This document shows, piece by piece, positions 7,752 through 15,500 of a stretch of 20,544 bases of DNA (the stretch's first letter is position 1; each line of letters begins with the position of its first letter). This stretch comes from CAYPGJ01 sp964638515 (lineage in GTDB: Bacteria; Planctomycetota; Phycisphaerae; Phycisphaerales; UBA1924): the NCBI GenBank assembly GCA_964638515.1, contig CAZWZL010000044.1, positions 1 to 20,544 on the forward strand, in the 5' to 3' direction. The position numbers were made by a program, and so were the translations under genes. The notes beneath the pieces were generated by a model. It saw only the letters and a program-made list of their open reading frames with translations. It did no database searches and was not told the DNA's origin.

Positions 7752-9116
7752 ATGGACCCGCATCCCCACAACGAGCCCACCGCCCCAGCCCCCATTCCAA
7801 CCCCCGCTCCCGCGCAGACTCCTCCGACGGCGCCGGCCAAGCCGCTCATCTCGGATGAACTCGAACGCGAGATCGCCGAGGCCATGGAAGAACTCGCCGC
7901 AGAGCAGCACGCCCCTCAGCCTGCAGGGCAGCACGGCGCGGCCACGGGTAGACCGGCCATCCGGGGCCCGCGGGTCGTCCGCGCCGGACGCGAACACCGC
8001 GCGGGCAAGGTCGTCTCGGTCGGACCGACCGACATCTTTGTCGAATTCGGTCCCAAGGAACTGGGCGTCGCATCTCGCCAAGGCTGGCCCGAGGCCGAGC
8101 TTCCAAAACCAAACGACACCCTCGAAGTCGTCGTTGATCGCTTCGACGCCGGCGAAGGCCTGTTCATCTGCTCCCGCCCAGGCGCTGTGCAAAAGGCCGA
8201 GTGGGAACTCCTTGAACCCGGCCAGGTCGTTGAAGCGCGCGTCACCGGCGTCAACAAGGGCGGGCTTGAGCTGGAAGTCGCCGGCCACGCCGCGTTCATG
8301 CCGGCATCCCACGTCGACGTGCGACGCATCGAAGACCTCTCCATGTTCATTGGGCAGAAGCTGCCCTGCGAGGTGCAGCGGGTCGATCGCTCCGGCAAGG
8401 GGCAGATCGTGCTCTCGCGGCGCAGCTTGCTGAAGGAAGAGCGGGCCAAGCAGGCCGCGACGCTGAAAGAGGAGCTCGCCGAGGGCCAGACCCGTGAGGG
8501 CACCGTCCGCAAGATCATGCCCTTCGGCGCGTTCGTGGATCTCGGCGGGCTGGATGGCCTCCTCCACGTCTCCGACATGTCCTACGACCGCATCCACGAC
8601 CCGTCCAAGATCGTCAAGGAAGGCCAGAACATCACCGTCAAGGTGCTGCGCGTCGATCTGGCCAACAAGAAGATCGCGCTCGGGCTCAAGCAGCTCCAGC
8701 AGGATCCCTTCCAGACCGCGGCCACCGAAGTCGTCGCCGGCGGCGAAGCCACGGGCCGCGTCACCAAGATCCTCGATTTCGGCGCGTTCGTTGAAATCGC
8801 GTCGGGCGTGGAAGGACTCGTGCACATCTCCGAAATCTCGTGGAAACGCATCGGTCAGGTCAAGGATGTGCTCCGCGAAGGTGAGGTCGTGAAAGTCAAG
8901 GTGCTCGAGGTTGATGCCTCGAAGCGCCGCGTCTCCCTGAGCATCAAGCAGACGCAGGAGCCGCCCGCGGAAACCGGACGGGGGCGAGGCAAGGGCGAGC
9001 GCGACGGTCGCTCCGCCGAGGACATCAAGAAGGAAACCCCCGAGTTCCGCCGCCTGCGCGAGAAGTTCCAGAAGGACCAGAAGCTCAAGGGATTGTCGCT
9101 CAAGGGCGGCATGTAG
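7752..9116 (+). CDS. Four-domain S1 RNA-binding protein (ribosomal protein S1-like)
   Basis: 454 residues. After a Pro/Ala-rich start and an acidic helix (about 32-52) come four S1-type OB folds at about 83-143, 156-224, 245-313 and 331-399. The last two carry the strongest signatures, PFGAFVDLGGLDGLLHVSDM and DFGAFVEIASGVEGLVHISE; the first two are more divergent, as in ribosomal protein S1 where they contact the ribosome. A basic tail (about 408-454) follows. Such proteins bind single-stranded mRNA and help 30S initiation. It could be the main S1 of this organism or a YpfD-like paralogue; other copies cannot be excluded from this window. The ATG at 7752 is chosen because the in-frame upstream stretch has no conserved features and overlaps pilM; only a weak GAG precedes it. 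argS follows after 43 bases. Confidence 0.9.
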   Translation: MDPHPHNEPTAPAPIPTPAPAQTPPTAPAKPLISDELEREIAEAMEELAAEQHAPQPAGQHGAATGRPAIRGPRVVRAGREHRAGKVVSVGPTDIFVEFGPKELGVASRQGWPEAELPKPNDTLEVVVDRFDAGEGLFICSRPGAVQKAEWELLEPGQVVEARVTGVNKGGLELEVAGHAAFMPASHVDVRRIEDLSMFIGQKLPCEVQRVDRSGKGQIVLSRRSLLKEERAKQAATLKEELAEGQTREGTVRKIMPFGAFVDLGGLDGLLHVSDMSYDRIHDPSKIVKEGQNITVKVLRVDLANKKIALGLKQLQQDPFQTAATEVVAGGEATGRVTKILDFGAFVEIASGVEGLVHISEISWKRIGQVKDVLREGEVVKVKVLEVDASKRRVSLSIKQTQEPPAETGRGRGKGERDGRSAEDIKKETPEFRRLREKFQKDQKLKGLSLKGGM

Positions 9117-9144
9117 CGCCGGCCCGATCCGCGGGCGTGCCCGG

Positions 9145-9150
9145 TACACT
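9145..9150 (+). promoter_or_regulatory. Candidate -10 box (TACACT) giving a leaderless argS transcript
   Basis: CCGGTACACTCCG ends only 9 bases before the argS ATG, so transcription from it would begin at or within a few bases of the start codon. There is no Shine-Dalgarno sequence before argS, which fits leaderless translation. No -35 box is obvious. Confidence 0.4.
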
Positions 9151-9159
9151 CCGCGCGCA

Positions 9160-11016
9160 ATGCCCTCCAACGACCCGCTCGTCATCCTGCGCCGGCGACT
9201 TCTCGCGGCCATGCGCGCCGCCCTCGGCGAGGCGCTCCCCGCCGACACCGATCCTCAGATCGTTCCGTCGCGAAACCCCCAGTTCGGCGATTACCAGTGC
9301 AACGCCGCCATGGGGCTCGCCAAATCCCTGGCGCGCAAACCCCGTGACCTCGCGCTCGACATCGTCCGACACGCCGATCTCGAAGACGTCGCCGAGCCCC
9401 TCACGGCTGAATCAGTCGCGGGCCCGGGATTCATCAACATCCGCCTCTCCGGAGACGCCCTCGCACGAGCCCTCAACGCCATGGAGTCCGGCGGGCTCGC
9501 CGTTGAGCTCCCCGCGCAACCCGAGACGGTCGTCGTCGATCTGTGCGGCGTAAACCTCGCCAAGCAGATGCACGTCGGGCACCTCCGCTCGACCGTGATC
9601 GGAGACGCGATCGCGCGCGTGTTCGAGCGACTGGGACACCACGTCATCCGCCAGAGCCACTTCGGCGACTGGGGCCTCCCCATCGCCATGGTCACCGCGC
9701 GCGTCAAGCGACTCGCCGATGCCGGCGCCATCGATCTCTCCTCGATCGATCTCGAACAACTCGACGGCATCTATCGTGCCGCGCAACGCGCCTGCGAACG
9801 GGACGCCAAGGGGCTCGAAGCCGCACGCCGCTTCGGCCTCGGGCCCAAGGCGCTGGCCGAACTCGAAGCCCAGGTCTCCGGCGCCGAGGAGGAGTTCCTG
9901 CACGCCCGCCAGACGCTCATCGCGCTGCAGCGTCACGAGCCCGCCGTGTTCCGCGTATGGCAACGCATCGCCGAAATCACCATCGCCGAGTGCATGGCCA
10001 TCTGTGCACGCCTCCACGCGAAGGTGGATGCCTCCATGGTCGCCGGCGAATCGACGTACGCCGAGGAACTCGCCGGCGTCGTTGACGATCTCGAGGCACG
10101 AAGCGTCGCCGAAACCTCACAAGGCGCGCTCGTCGTGCACCTCAAGGACGTCGGCATCGAGGAGCCCGCGCTCATCCGAAAGTCCGACGGCGGCTTCCTC
10201 TACGCCACCACCGACCTCGCCGCCATCCGTCGACGCGTCCGGCAACTCCACGCCGATCGGGTGATCTACTGCGTCGACGCGCGGCAGTCTCTCCATTTTC
10301 GTCAGGTCTTCGCGGCCTCCATCAAGGCCGGCTACGCGCGTCGCGCCGACAGATCCGACGCCCGACTCGAACATGCCGCGTTCGGAACCGTGCTCGGCGA
10401 CGATGGCCGGCCCTTCAAGACACGCTCCGGCGAGAACGTCAAGCTCTCCGATCTCATCGATGAAGCCGTCACTCGCGCCGATCGCGCCATCGCCGCACGC
10501 GATCCCGACCTCGACTCCGCAACGCGTCATGAACTTGCTTCAGCCATCGGCGTGGCCGCCATCAAGTACGTCGATCTCTCCACCGATCGCGTCAAGGACT
10601 ACGTGTTCGACTTCGATCGCATGCTCGCGTTCGAGGGCGACACCGGGCCATACCTGCTCTACGCGCTCGTCCGCATCAAGAGCATCTTCCGCAAAGCGCA
10701 GGAACGAGGCCTGCTCGTCGAAACCACGCGCGCGCCGTTCAACATCGTCGACCCCGCCGAGAAAACGCTCGCCCTCACGCTGCTTCGATACCCCGCCGCG
10801 CTCCAGTCCGTGGCCGATGCGCTCGAGCCGCACCGGCTCTGCGCGTTCCTGCACGATCTCGCGGGCGCGTTCTCCTCGTTCTTCTCCGCCTGCCCCGTCC
10901 TTCAAGCCGACGACGACGCCACCCGCGCCGCGCGCCTCCGCTTGTGCGCGCTCACCGCGAACGTCCTCGAGGACGGGCTCGCCACCCTCGGCATCCCCAC
11001 CGTCGATCGCATGTAG
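9160..11016 (+). CDS. argS: Arginyl-tRNA synthetase
   Basis: 618 residues, a class I aminoacyl-tRNA synthetase that charges tRNA-Arg with arginine in the cytoplasm. The N-terminal Add-1 domain includes NPQFGDYQCNAAMGLAK (about 39-55). The catalytic HIGH motif is HVGH at 138-141 in NLAKQMHVGHLRST, followed by HFGDWG (167-172). A second ATP-binding region, PFKTRSGENVKL (418-429), replaces KMSKS, a common situation in ArgRS. The C-terminal DALR anticodon-binding domain (about 500-618) contains YALVRIKSIFRKA and ends with LEDGLATLGI. Length is near the usual 550-600. It follows the S1-domain gene by 43 bases on the same strand and ends 3 bases from the convergent hydrolase gene. The ATG at 9160 has no Shine-Dalgarno and may be leaderless. 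Confidence 0.97.
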   Translation: MPSNDPLVILRRRLLAAMRAALGEALPADTDPQIVPSRNPQFGDYQCNAAMGLAKSLARKPRDLALDIVRHADLEDVAEPLTAESVAGPGFINIRLSGDALARALNAMESGGLAVELPAQPETVVVDLCGVNLAKQMHVGHLRSTVIGDAIARVFERLGHHVIRQSHFGDWGLPIAMVTARVKRLADAGAIDLSSIDLEQLDGIYRAAQRACERDAKGLEAARRFGLGPKALAELEAQVSGAEEEFLHARQTLIALQRHEPAVFRVWQRIAEITIAECMAICARLHAKVDASMVAGESTYAEELAGVVDDLEARSVAETSQGALVVHLKDVGIEEPALIRKSDGGFLYATTDLAAIRRRVRQLHADRVIYCVDARQSLHFRQVFAASIKAGYARRADRSDARLEHAAFGTVLGDDGRPFKTRSGENVKLSDLIDEAVTRADRAIAARDPDLDSATRHELASAIGVAAIKYVDLSTDRVKDYVFDFDRMLAFEGDTGPYLLYALVRIKSIFRKAQERGLLVETTRAPFNIVDPAEKTLALTLLRYPAALQSVADALEPHRLCAFLHDLAGAFSSFFSACPVLQADDDATRAARLRLCALTANVLEDGLATLGIPTVDRM

Positions 11017-11019
11017 CGT

Positions 11020-11988
11020 CTACCGCACACGCCCAAGAAACGCGCGAACCGCCTCGCACATCCGCGCCGAATGTGCAGGCTCAGTCCACAGATTGTTGTG
11101 CCCCGCGCCGGGCGCCTCCACGAGCGCCGCGTCCCTCGCGGCCTCCCGAATTGCGCGCGAGTCCTCCACCGGACACACATCGTCCGCATCGCCGTGCAAC
11201 AGCAGCAGCGGCGCCCGCAGCCGCGCCGCGTGCGCCGCGCGATCAAACCCACGCCACCGCGCCCCGACGCCCAGACGCAGCCCGATCCCTACGAACGCGA
11301 TCGGCCCCGTCACCCTCCAGGGCAGGCCCGCCAGACGCAGCACGTTGAACGCGGGCGTCCAAGCCTCCCTGTACGGCGCCTCGGCAATCACTCCCACAAC
11401 CCCCAGCTCGGCCGCGCGCTCCAACGCCGCGGCGACAATCGACGTCCCCGCACCCGCAGACCATCCCATGAGCACCACCCGCTCCAAGCCCCGCGCTTCA
11501 CGCTCGCGCGCCGCGTGCAGCACGCGAAACAGCCCGTGGTGATCCCTCGTTCCCATCGACCAAACCACACCGCCCCTCCCCCGCGCACGCGACGAATCCC
11601 CCAGCCCGGCCGGATCCCACATCAGCACGCGCGACGCGCTCTTCGCCACGCACCCAAGACGCACCAGCCCACCCACGCGCGAGTCCCCCCAGCCCGGAGT
11701 CAGCACGACGGCCGGCCCCTCCGCGTCGGCGCCTCGAACGTCCCACACCGGCAGCCGCACTCCGTCGTGCATGACCTCCCAGGACGAGAACGCGAACGGT
11801 TCATCGAGCTCCGAAGGCTCCCCCGCAACACCCTTCGACAACGCCCACGCGTAGCCACGCCTCGGCGGATGCCGCAACCGCCACGCGGTGCGCCACGAGA
11901 CAAACACCAAAGCGAGCGCCAGCCCGGCGGTCAGCAGCGCCGCAAGCCCCACGATGTCGATCCCGTTGGCAAACAAGCGCACCAACAT
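11020..11988 (-). CDS. Membrane-anchored alpha/beta hydrolase
   Basis: 322 residues. An N-terminal hydrophobic helix (about 9-30) anchors or exports the protein. The hydrolase fold has an oxyanion strand VVLTPGWGDS (94-103), nucleophile elbow GWSAG with Ser177, acid-bearing HGDADDVCP (265-273; Asp269 most likely) and His297 in GAGHNNLW. The triad order Ser-Asp-His is complete, so it should be an active serine hydrolase; HGxxDxxV resembles the dipeptidyl-peptidase/BAAT-like and UPF0227-type hydrolases. Substrate is unknown. It starts 10 bases after the rseP stop with a poor ribosome site, and is the last gene of the rng-dxr-rseP operon. Its TAG stop lies 3 bases from the argS stop on the other strand. 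Confidence 0.87.
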   Translation of the reverse strand: MLVRLFANGIDIVGLAALLTAGLALALVFVSWRTAWRLRHPPRRGYAWALSKGVAGEPSELDEPFAFSSWEVMHDGVRLPVWDVRGADAEGPAVVLTPGWGDSRVGGLVRLGCVAKSASRVLMWDPAGLGDSSRARGRGGVVWSMGTRDHHGLFRVLHAAREREARGLERVVLMGWSAGAGTSIVAAALERAAELGVVGVIAEAPYREAWTPAFNVLRLAGLPWRVTGPIAFVGIGLRLGVGARWRGFDRAAHAARLRAPLLLLHGDADDVCPVEDSRAIREAARDAALVEAPGAGHNNLWTEPAHSARMCEAVRAFLGRVR

Positions 11989-11998
11989 ACCGAGCCCA

Positions 11999-14191
11999 TC
12001 AGCCGCCCAGAATCCCCGATACGTCGTTGAACGTCACGATCAGGAACATCGCGATCACCAGCAGCAGCCCCACCGCAGCCGCGGCGTTCTGAATCGCCGG
12101 CGAGACCGGCCGTCGCGTCACCGCCTCGATCGCCAGGAACACCAGCAGCCCCCCGTCCGCGATCGGGATCGGGAGCAGATTCACCACCGCCAGATTCACC
12201 GAGATCAACCCCAGGAAGAACCACAGGTGCAGGAACCCGCGATCCACCACGATCGTCCCGATGTGCGCAATGCCCACCGGCCCCTTGAGATGCTCCACCT
12301 TCACCGTGCCCTCGAACAGCCGCACCAGCGTGAGGTACACAGTCCGCATCACGCGATCGGTCTCATGCACGCCCATCAGCAGCGCCGACCAGGGCGTCGC
12401 CCCCTTCAGCACCGTCTGCTCCAGCGCAAACAATCCCATCGGCACGCCGCTCGATCGCCCGATCTTGTGCAGCGCGCCGACGTGCGCCGCGCTCATTGAC
12501 CAGATCAGGTCTTCCGTAGGCCCTTCGCTCGGCGAATCGCCCAACGGCAATCGCACGCGCAGCGACACGTCCGCTCCCCGTCCCGCGTCGAACGCCGCAA
12601 TCGTCTCCGCGATCAGCGCCTCGCGAAACTCCCGCATCGTGGCGACGTCCGTCGTTCCGACGCGCAGCACCCGCGACCCCGCCGGAATCACCGGTTGCGC
12701 CGAAGCCCACTCCGGCGCGGGGTCGCCGCCCGTCTGCAACGACACGCCCGCGTGCCGCGCCGCGAGCGTGCCGGCAAGAATCGCCGGCCCGTCCTCCAGC
12801 GTCATCGGGGTGAAGCCGATCGACTTCCTCCGCCGATCCACTTCCGCGGCCAGCTCGACATACGCGCCATCTCGAAGCGCCGTCAGGCTCACACGCTTCC
12901 CCGCGTGCCGCTGAATCTCGCGCACTCCGGTGGCCATGTCCGGCCATTCCACCTCACCCACCCGCGCAAGCACGTCCCCGGCGCGCAGGCCCGCCCGCTC
13001 CGCTCGATCCTCCACCGACTCCACACCCAATGCCGGCAGCACGCCCAACACGTGCGCCTGCGCACGCTTCTCGCCGCTGTCGTCCACGGGAATCGCCCGA
13101 ATCGTCCAATCGAAGTCCCGGCTCAATCGCACCAGCACCGGTTCACCCGATGGCGTGCGAAACGAAAGCTCGATCGTGTCCGCGTCGCGATCCGACTGGT
13201 CCGACTGCAACTGATTCGCCAACCCCACCGGCCGGCCGTCGATCGCCTCGAGCGTTGAACCCGCCGGAACCTCCGACAGCCCAGCCCGATCGCGCGCCAA
13301 CCTCCAGTTCTTCGCCGACTCCCGGTCCAGCTCCGACTCCACATACAGGCGCGTCGAGGTCGCCGGATACACCCCGAGCTCCCGCAGCCGCGTCTGCTCG
13401 TTCGTCGTCGGCGCCGCGCGGAACGTGATGACTCCCTCGACACCGGGACGCTCGACACTCACCCGAAGCGGCTGTCCACCTCGGCTCATCGCCGTGGCAA
13501 GCGCGATGTCGCTGAACGATCGAACCGCCCGCCCGCTCGGCGAAAGCAGCCGATCCATGAACCCACGCTCGCCCTCGGGATCGATCGACACAATCCGGTC
13601 GCCCGCACGCAAGCCCGGCTCGACCCCATCTCTGTCGATCGGCTCCGCAATCGCGGCCGCCGAACCCGGCGCCACCTCGCCCACCAACGCCGCCTCGACG
13701 CTCAGCCCACGCATGAACACCACGACGAAGATCACGCACGCCAGCAGCACGTTCATCACCACGCCGGCCACCACGATCACCGATCGCTTCCACACCGGCT
13801 TCGCCGCGTACGAGTCCGAAGACCGTGGCCGAGATCCGGGCCGCAGGTCATCCTGTCCCAGCATCTTCACGTAACCACCAAACGGCAGCCAGTTGATCCT
13901 GTATTCCGTCGCCGACACGCCCTCCAGCCGAGGCAGCGGCGCATCCACCGGCGCCTTCACGCCGTTCTGCGCCAAACGCTTCCGAAGCTCCGGCGTCGTC
14001 GAGCCTCTCCGCCACCCGATGCCCCGGCGGTACGAGCACACCGCCGGACCGAACCCGATCGCAAACTGCTCCACCCGGACCCCCGCCCAACGCGCGGCCA
14101 TGAAGTGCCCCAGCTCATGCACGAAGATCACGAACCCGAACCCAAGGGCCACCAGCAGCAGATCGAACGCGGAGCCGAGCGTGGAGAGCAT
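11999..14191 (-). CDS. rseP: RseP/site-2 protease family intramembrane zinc metalloprotease, enlarged
   Basis: 730 residues against about 450 in E. coli RseP. The zinc motif HELGH is at 25-29 inside the first membrane helix, GGYVKMLGQDD at 105-115 is the membrane-associated loop, and the third ligand is Asp679 in NLLPIPIADGG (671-681) of a late helix. Further helices lie near 137-160, 652-675 and 703-720. Between them is a long periplasmic region with PDZ-like segments, clearest around 170-205 (GLRAGDRIVSID) and 385-415 (GLRAGDVLARVG), plus weaker ones near 305-325 and 500-515. About 35 extra residues (about 57-93) sit between HELGH and GGYVKM. The family cleaves membrane-embedded regulators such as anti-sigma factors. 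Start ATG at 14191 is chosen because it begins right before the first helix and has AGGA 6 bases upstream, overlapping the dxr stop. It follows dxr by 8 bases. Confidence 0.95.
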   Translation of the reverse strand: MLSTLGSAFDLLLVALGFGFVIFVHELGHFMAARWAGVRVEQFAIGFGPAVCSYRRGIGWRRGSTTPELRKRLAQNGVKAPVDAPLPRLEGVSATEYRINWLPFGGYVKMLGQDDLRPGSRPRSSDSYAAKPVWKRSVIVVAGVVMNVLLACVIFVVVFMRGLSVEAALVGEVAPGSAAAIAEPIDRDGVEPGLRAGDRIVSIDPEGERGFMDRLLSPSGRAVRSFSDIALATAMSRGGQPLRVSVERPGVEGVITFRAAPTTNEQTRLRELGVYPATSTRLYVESELDRESAKNWRLARDRAGLSEVPAGSTLEAIDGRPVGLANQLQSDQSDRDADTIELSFRTPSGEPVLVRLSRDFDWTIRAIPVDDSGEKRAQAHVLGVLPALGVESVEDRAERAGLRAGDVLARVGEVEWPDMATGVREIQRHAGKRVSLTALRDGAYVELAAEVDRRRKSIGFTPMTLEDGPAILAGTLAARHAGVSLQTGGDPAPEWASAQPVIPAGSRVLRVGTTDVATMREFREALIAETIAAFDAGRGADVSLRVRLPLGDSPSEGPTEDLIWSMSAAHVGALHKIGRSSGVPMGLFALEQTVLKGATPWSALLMGVHETDRVMRTVYLTLVRLFEGTVKVEHLKGPVGIAHIGTIVVDRGFLHLWFFLGLISVNLAVVNLLPIPIADGGLLVFLAIEAVTRRPVSPAIQNAAAAVGLLLVIAMFLIVTFNDVSGILGG

Positions 14192-14199
14192 GGTTGATC

Positions 14200-15477
14200 C
14201 TAGCGGTCCGTCGCGCGAATCACGCCCGACGCGAGCCCGCTCACTCGCACCGAGCCCTCGGTCAGCATGGACGCGACCAACCGCCGCGCCTCGCCGTCCG
14301 CGTCCATCACCGCTTCCAACGTGGGCGTCTCCCGCCACGAAATCCGGTCCATCGCCTCCGCCGCAAGCTCCGTGATCCTCCCAAAGGGGATCGCGCCCGC
14401 GAGAAACGCTTCGACCGCAACCTCATTCGCCGCGTTGAGCACCGCCCCCGCGCTACCCCCCTCCTCGATCACCCGACGCGCCAGCCCCACCGATGGAAAC
14501 CGCTCGTGGTCGACCGGCTCAAAGTCCAGACGTGACATCGACGTGAGATCCAGCGGCTTCGAGCAGCCATCAGGCCGCTCCGGATACGTCAACGCAATCT
14601 GGATGGGCGTCCGCATGTCCGGCGCGCCCAGCTGCGCAAGCGTCGAGCCATCCTCGAACTCCACAAACGAGTGCACGATCGACTGCGGGTGCACGATCGC
14701 GTCCAGCCGCGCCGATTCGAGCCCGAACAGCCAATGCGCCTCGATCAGCTCCAGCGCCTTGTTCATCAGCGAAGCGGAGTCCACCGTCACCTTCGCGCCC
14801 ATGCTCCACGTCGGATGTTTGAGCGCCTGACTCGCCGTCGCGCCATACGTCGCCTCACGGCTCGCCGTGCGAAACGGCCCGCCCGACGCCGTCAGCGTCA
14901 CACGCTTCACCTCCGGGCCAACAACGCAAGGCGGGCACGATTCGCCCTTACGTCCCCACAGGCACTGCCAGATCGCCGAGTGCTCCGAGTCCACCGGCAA
15001 CAGTCTCGCTCCCGACATGCGCGCCGCCGGGACAACGATTGCCCCAGCCGCCACAAGCGTCTCCTTGTTCGCCAACGCCACGTCACGCCCGGTGTGCACG
15101 CCCGCCAGCGTCGCAGGCAACCCCGCCGAGCCAACGATCGCCGCCAAAACAACGTCGCACTCCACCTCCCGCACCAAGCGCTCGGCCGCGTCTGGTCCCC
15201 GATCGATCGTCACCGCCCCGAATTGCTCCCTACCCGACCCCGCGTGCATCGCCACCCGCGATACGCCCATCCGCGTCGCCACTGCCAGAGCCTCCGGCTC
15301 GTTCTTTCCCCCCGCCATCCCCACCACCTCGAACGCGTCCGGCGCGCCCGCGCGACGCCGAAGCGCGTTCAAGTGCTCCACCACTTCGATCGTCTGACGA
15401 CCGATCGACCCCGTCGCGCCAAGCACGATCAGCCGCCGAGGCGCGGCCTGTGCGAGATCCGATGGGAAATCCGTCAT
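14200..15477 (-). CDS. dxr: 1-deoxy-D-xylulose 5-phosphate reductoisomerase
   Basis: 425 residues. Converts 1-deoxy-D-xylulose 5-phosphate to 2-C-methyl-D-erythritol 4-phosphate with NADPH, the first committed step of the MEP isoprenoid pathway, in the cytoplasm. NADPH fold: LGATGSIGRQT (19-29) and GMAGGKN (53-59), then LANKETLVAAG (135-145). Metal and substrate site: LLPVDSEHSAIW (159-170, Asp163 and Glu165), TASGGPFR (196-203), HPTWSMGAKVTVDSASLMNK (221-240) and Glu243. Late motifs HPQSIVHSFVEF and LNAANEVAVEAFL are intact. A short insertion with Cys-Pro-Pro-Cys (181-184) follows the metal motif. ATG at 15477 is chosen because the fold starts soon after and AAGGAG (15491-15496) lies upstream; the longer reading frame upstream runs through the end of the RNase gene. 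It starts 23 bases after the RNase E/G stop. Confidence 0.97.
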   Translation of the reverse strand: MTDFPSDLAQAAPRRLIVLGATGSIGRQTIEVVEHLNALRRRAGAPDAFEVVGMAGGKNEPEALAVATRMGVSRVAMHAGSGREQFGAVTIDRGPDAAERLVREVECDVVLAAIVGSAGLPATLAGVHTGRDVALANKETLVAAGAIVVPAARMSGARLLPVDSEHSAIWQCLWGRKGESCPPCVVGPEVKRVTLTASGGPFRTASREATYGATASQALKHPTWSMGAKVTVDSASLMNKALELIEAHWLFGLESARLDAIVHPQSIVHSFVEFEDGSTLAQLGAPDMRTPIQIALTYPERPDGCSKPLDLTSMSRLDFEPVDHERFPSVGLARRVIEEGGSAGAVLNAANEVAVEAFLAGAIPFGRITELAAEAMDRISWRETPTLEAVMDADGEARRLVASMLTEGSVRVSGLASGVIRATDR

Positions 15478-15500
15478 CGTCGACGCAGCGCTCCTTACCC

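Noticed and set aside
7479..9248. 589-codon minus-strand ORF
   Set aside because: It is antisense to the S1-domain gene, whose protein has clear S1 domains; long antisense frames are common in GC-rich DNA.
10411..10440. Missing KMSKS motif in ArgRS as a sign of an inactive enzyme
   Set aside because: Many arginyl-tRNA synthetases lack a canonical KMSKS, and the remaining catalytic features are intact.
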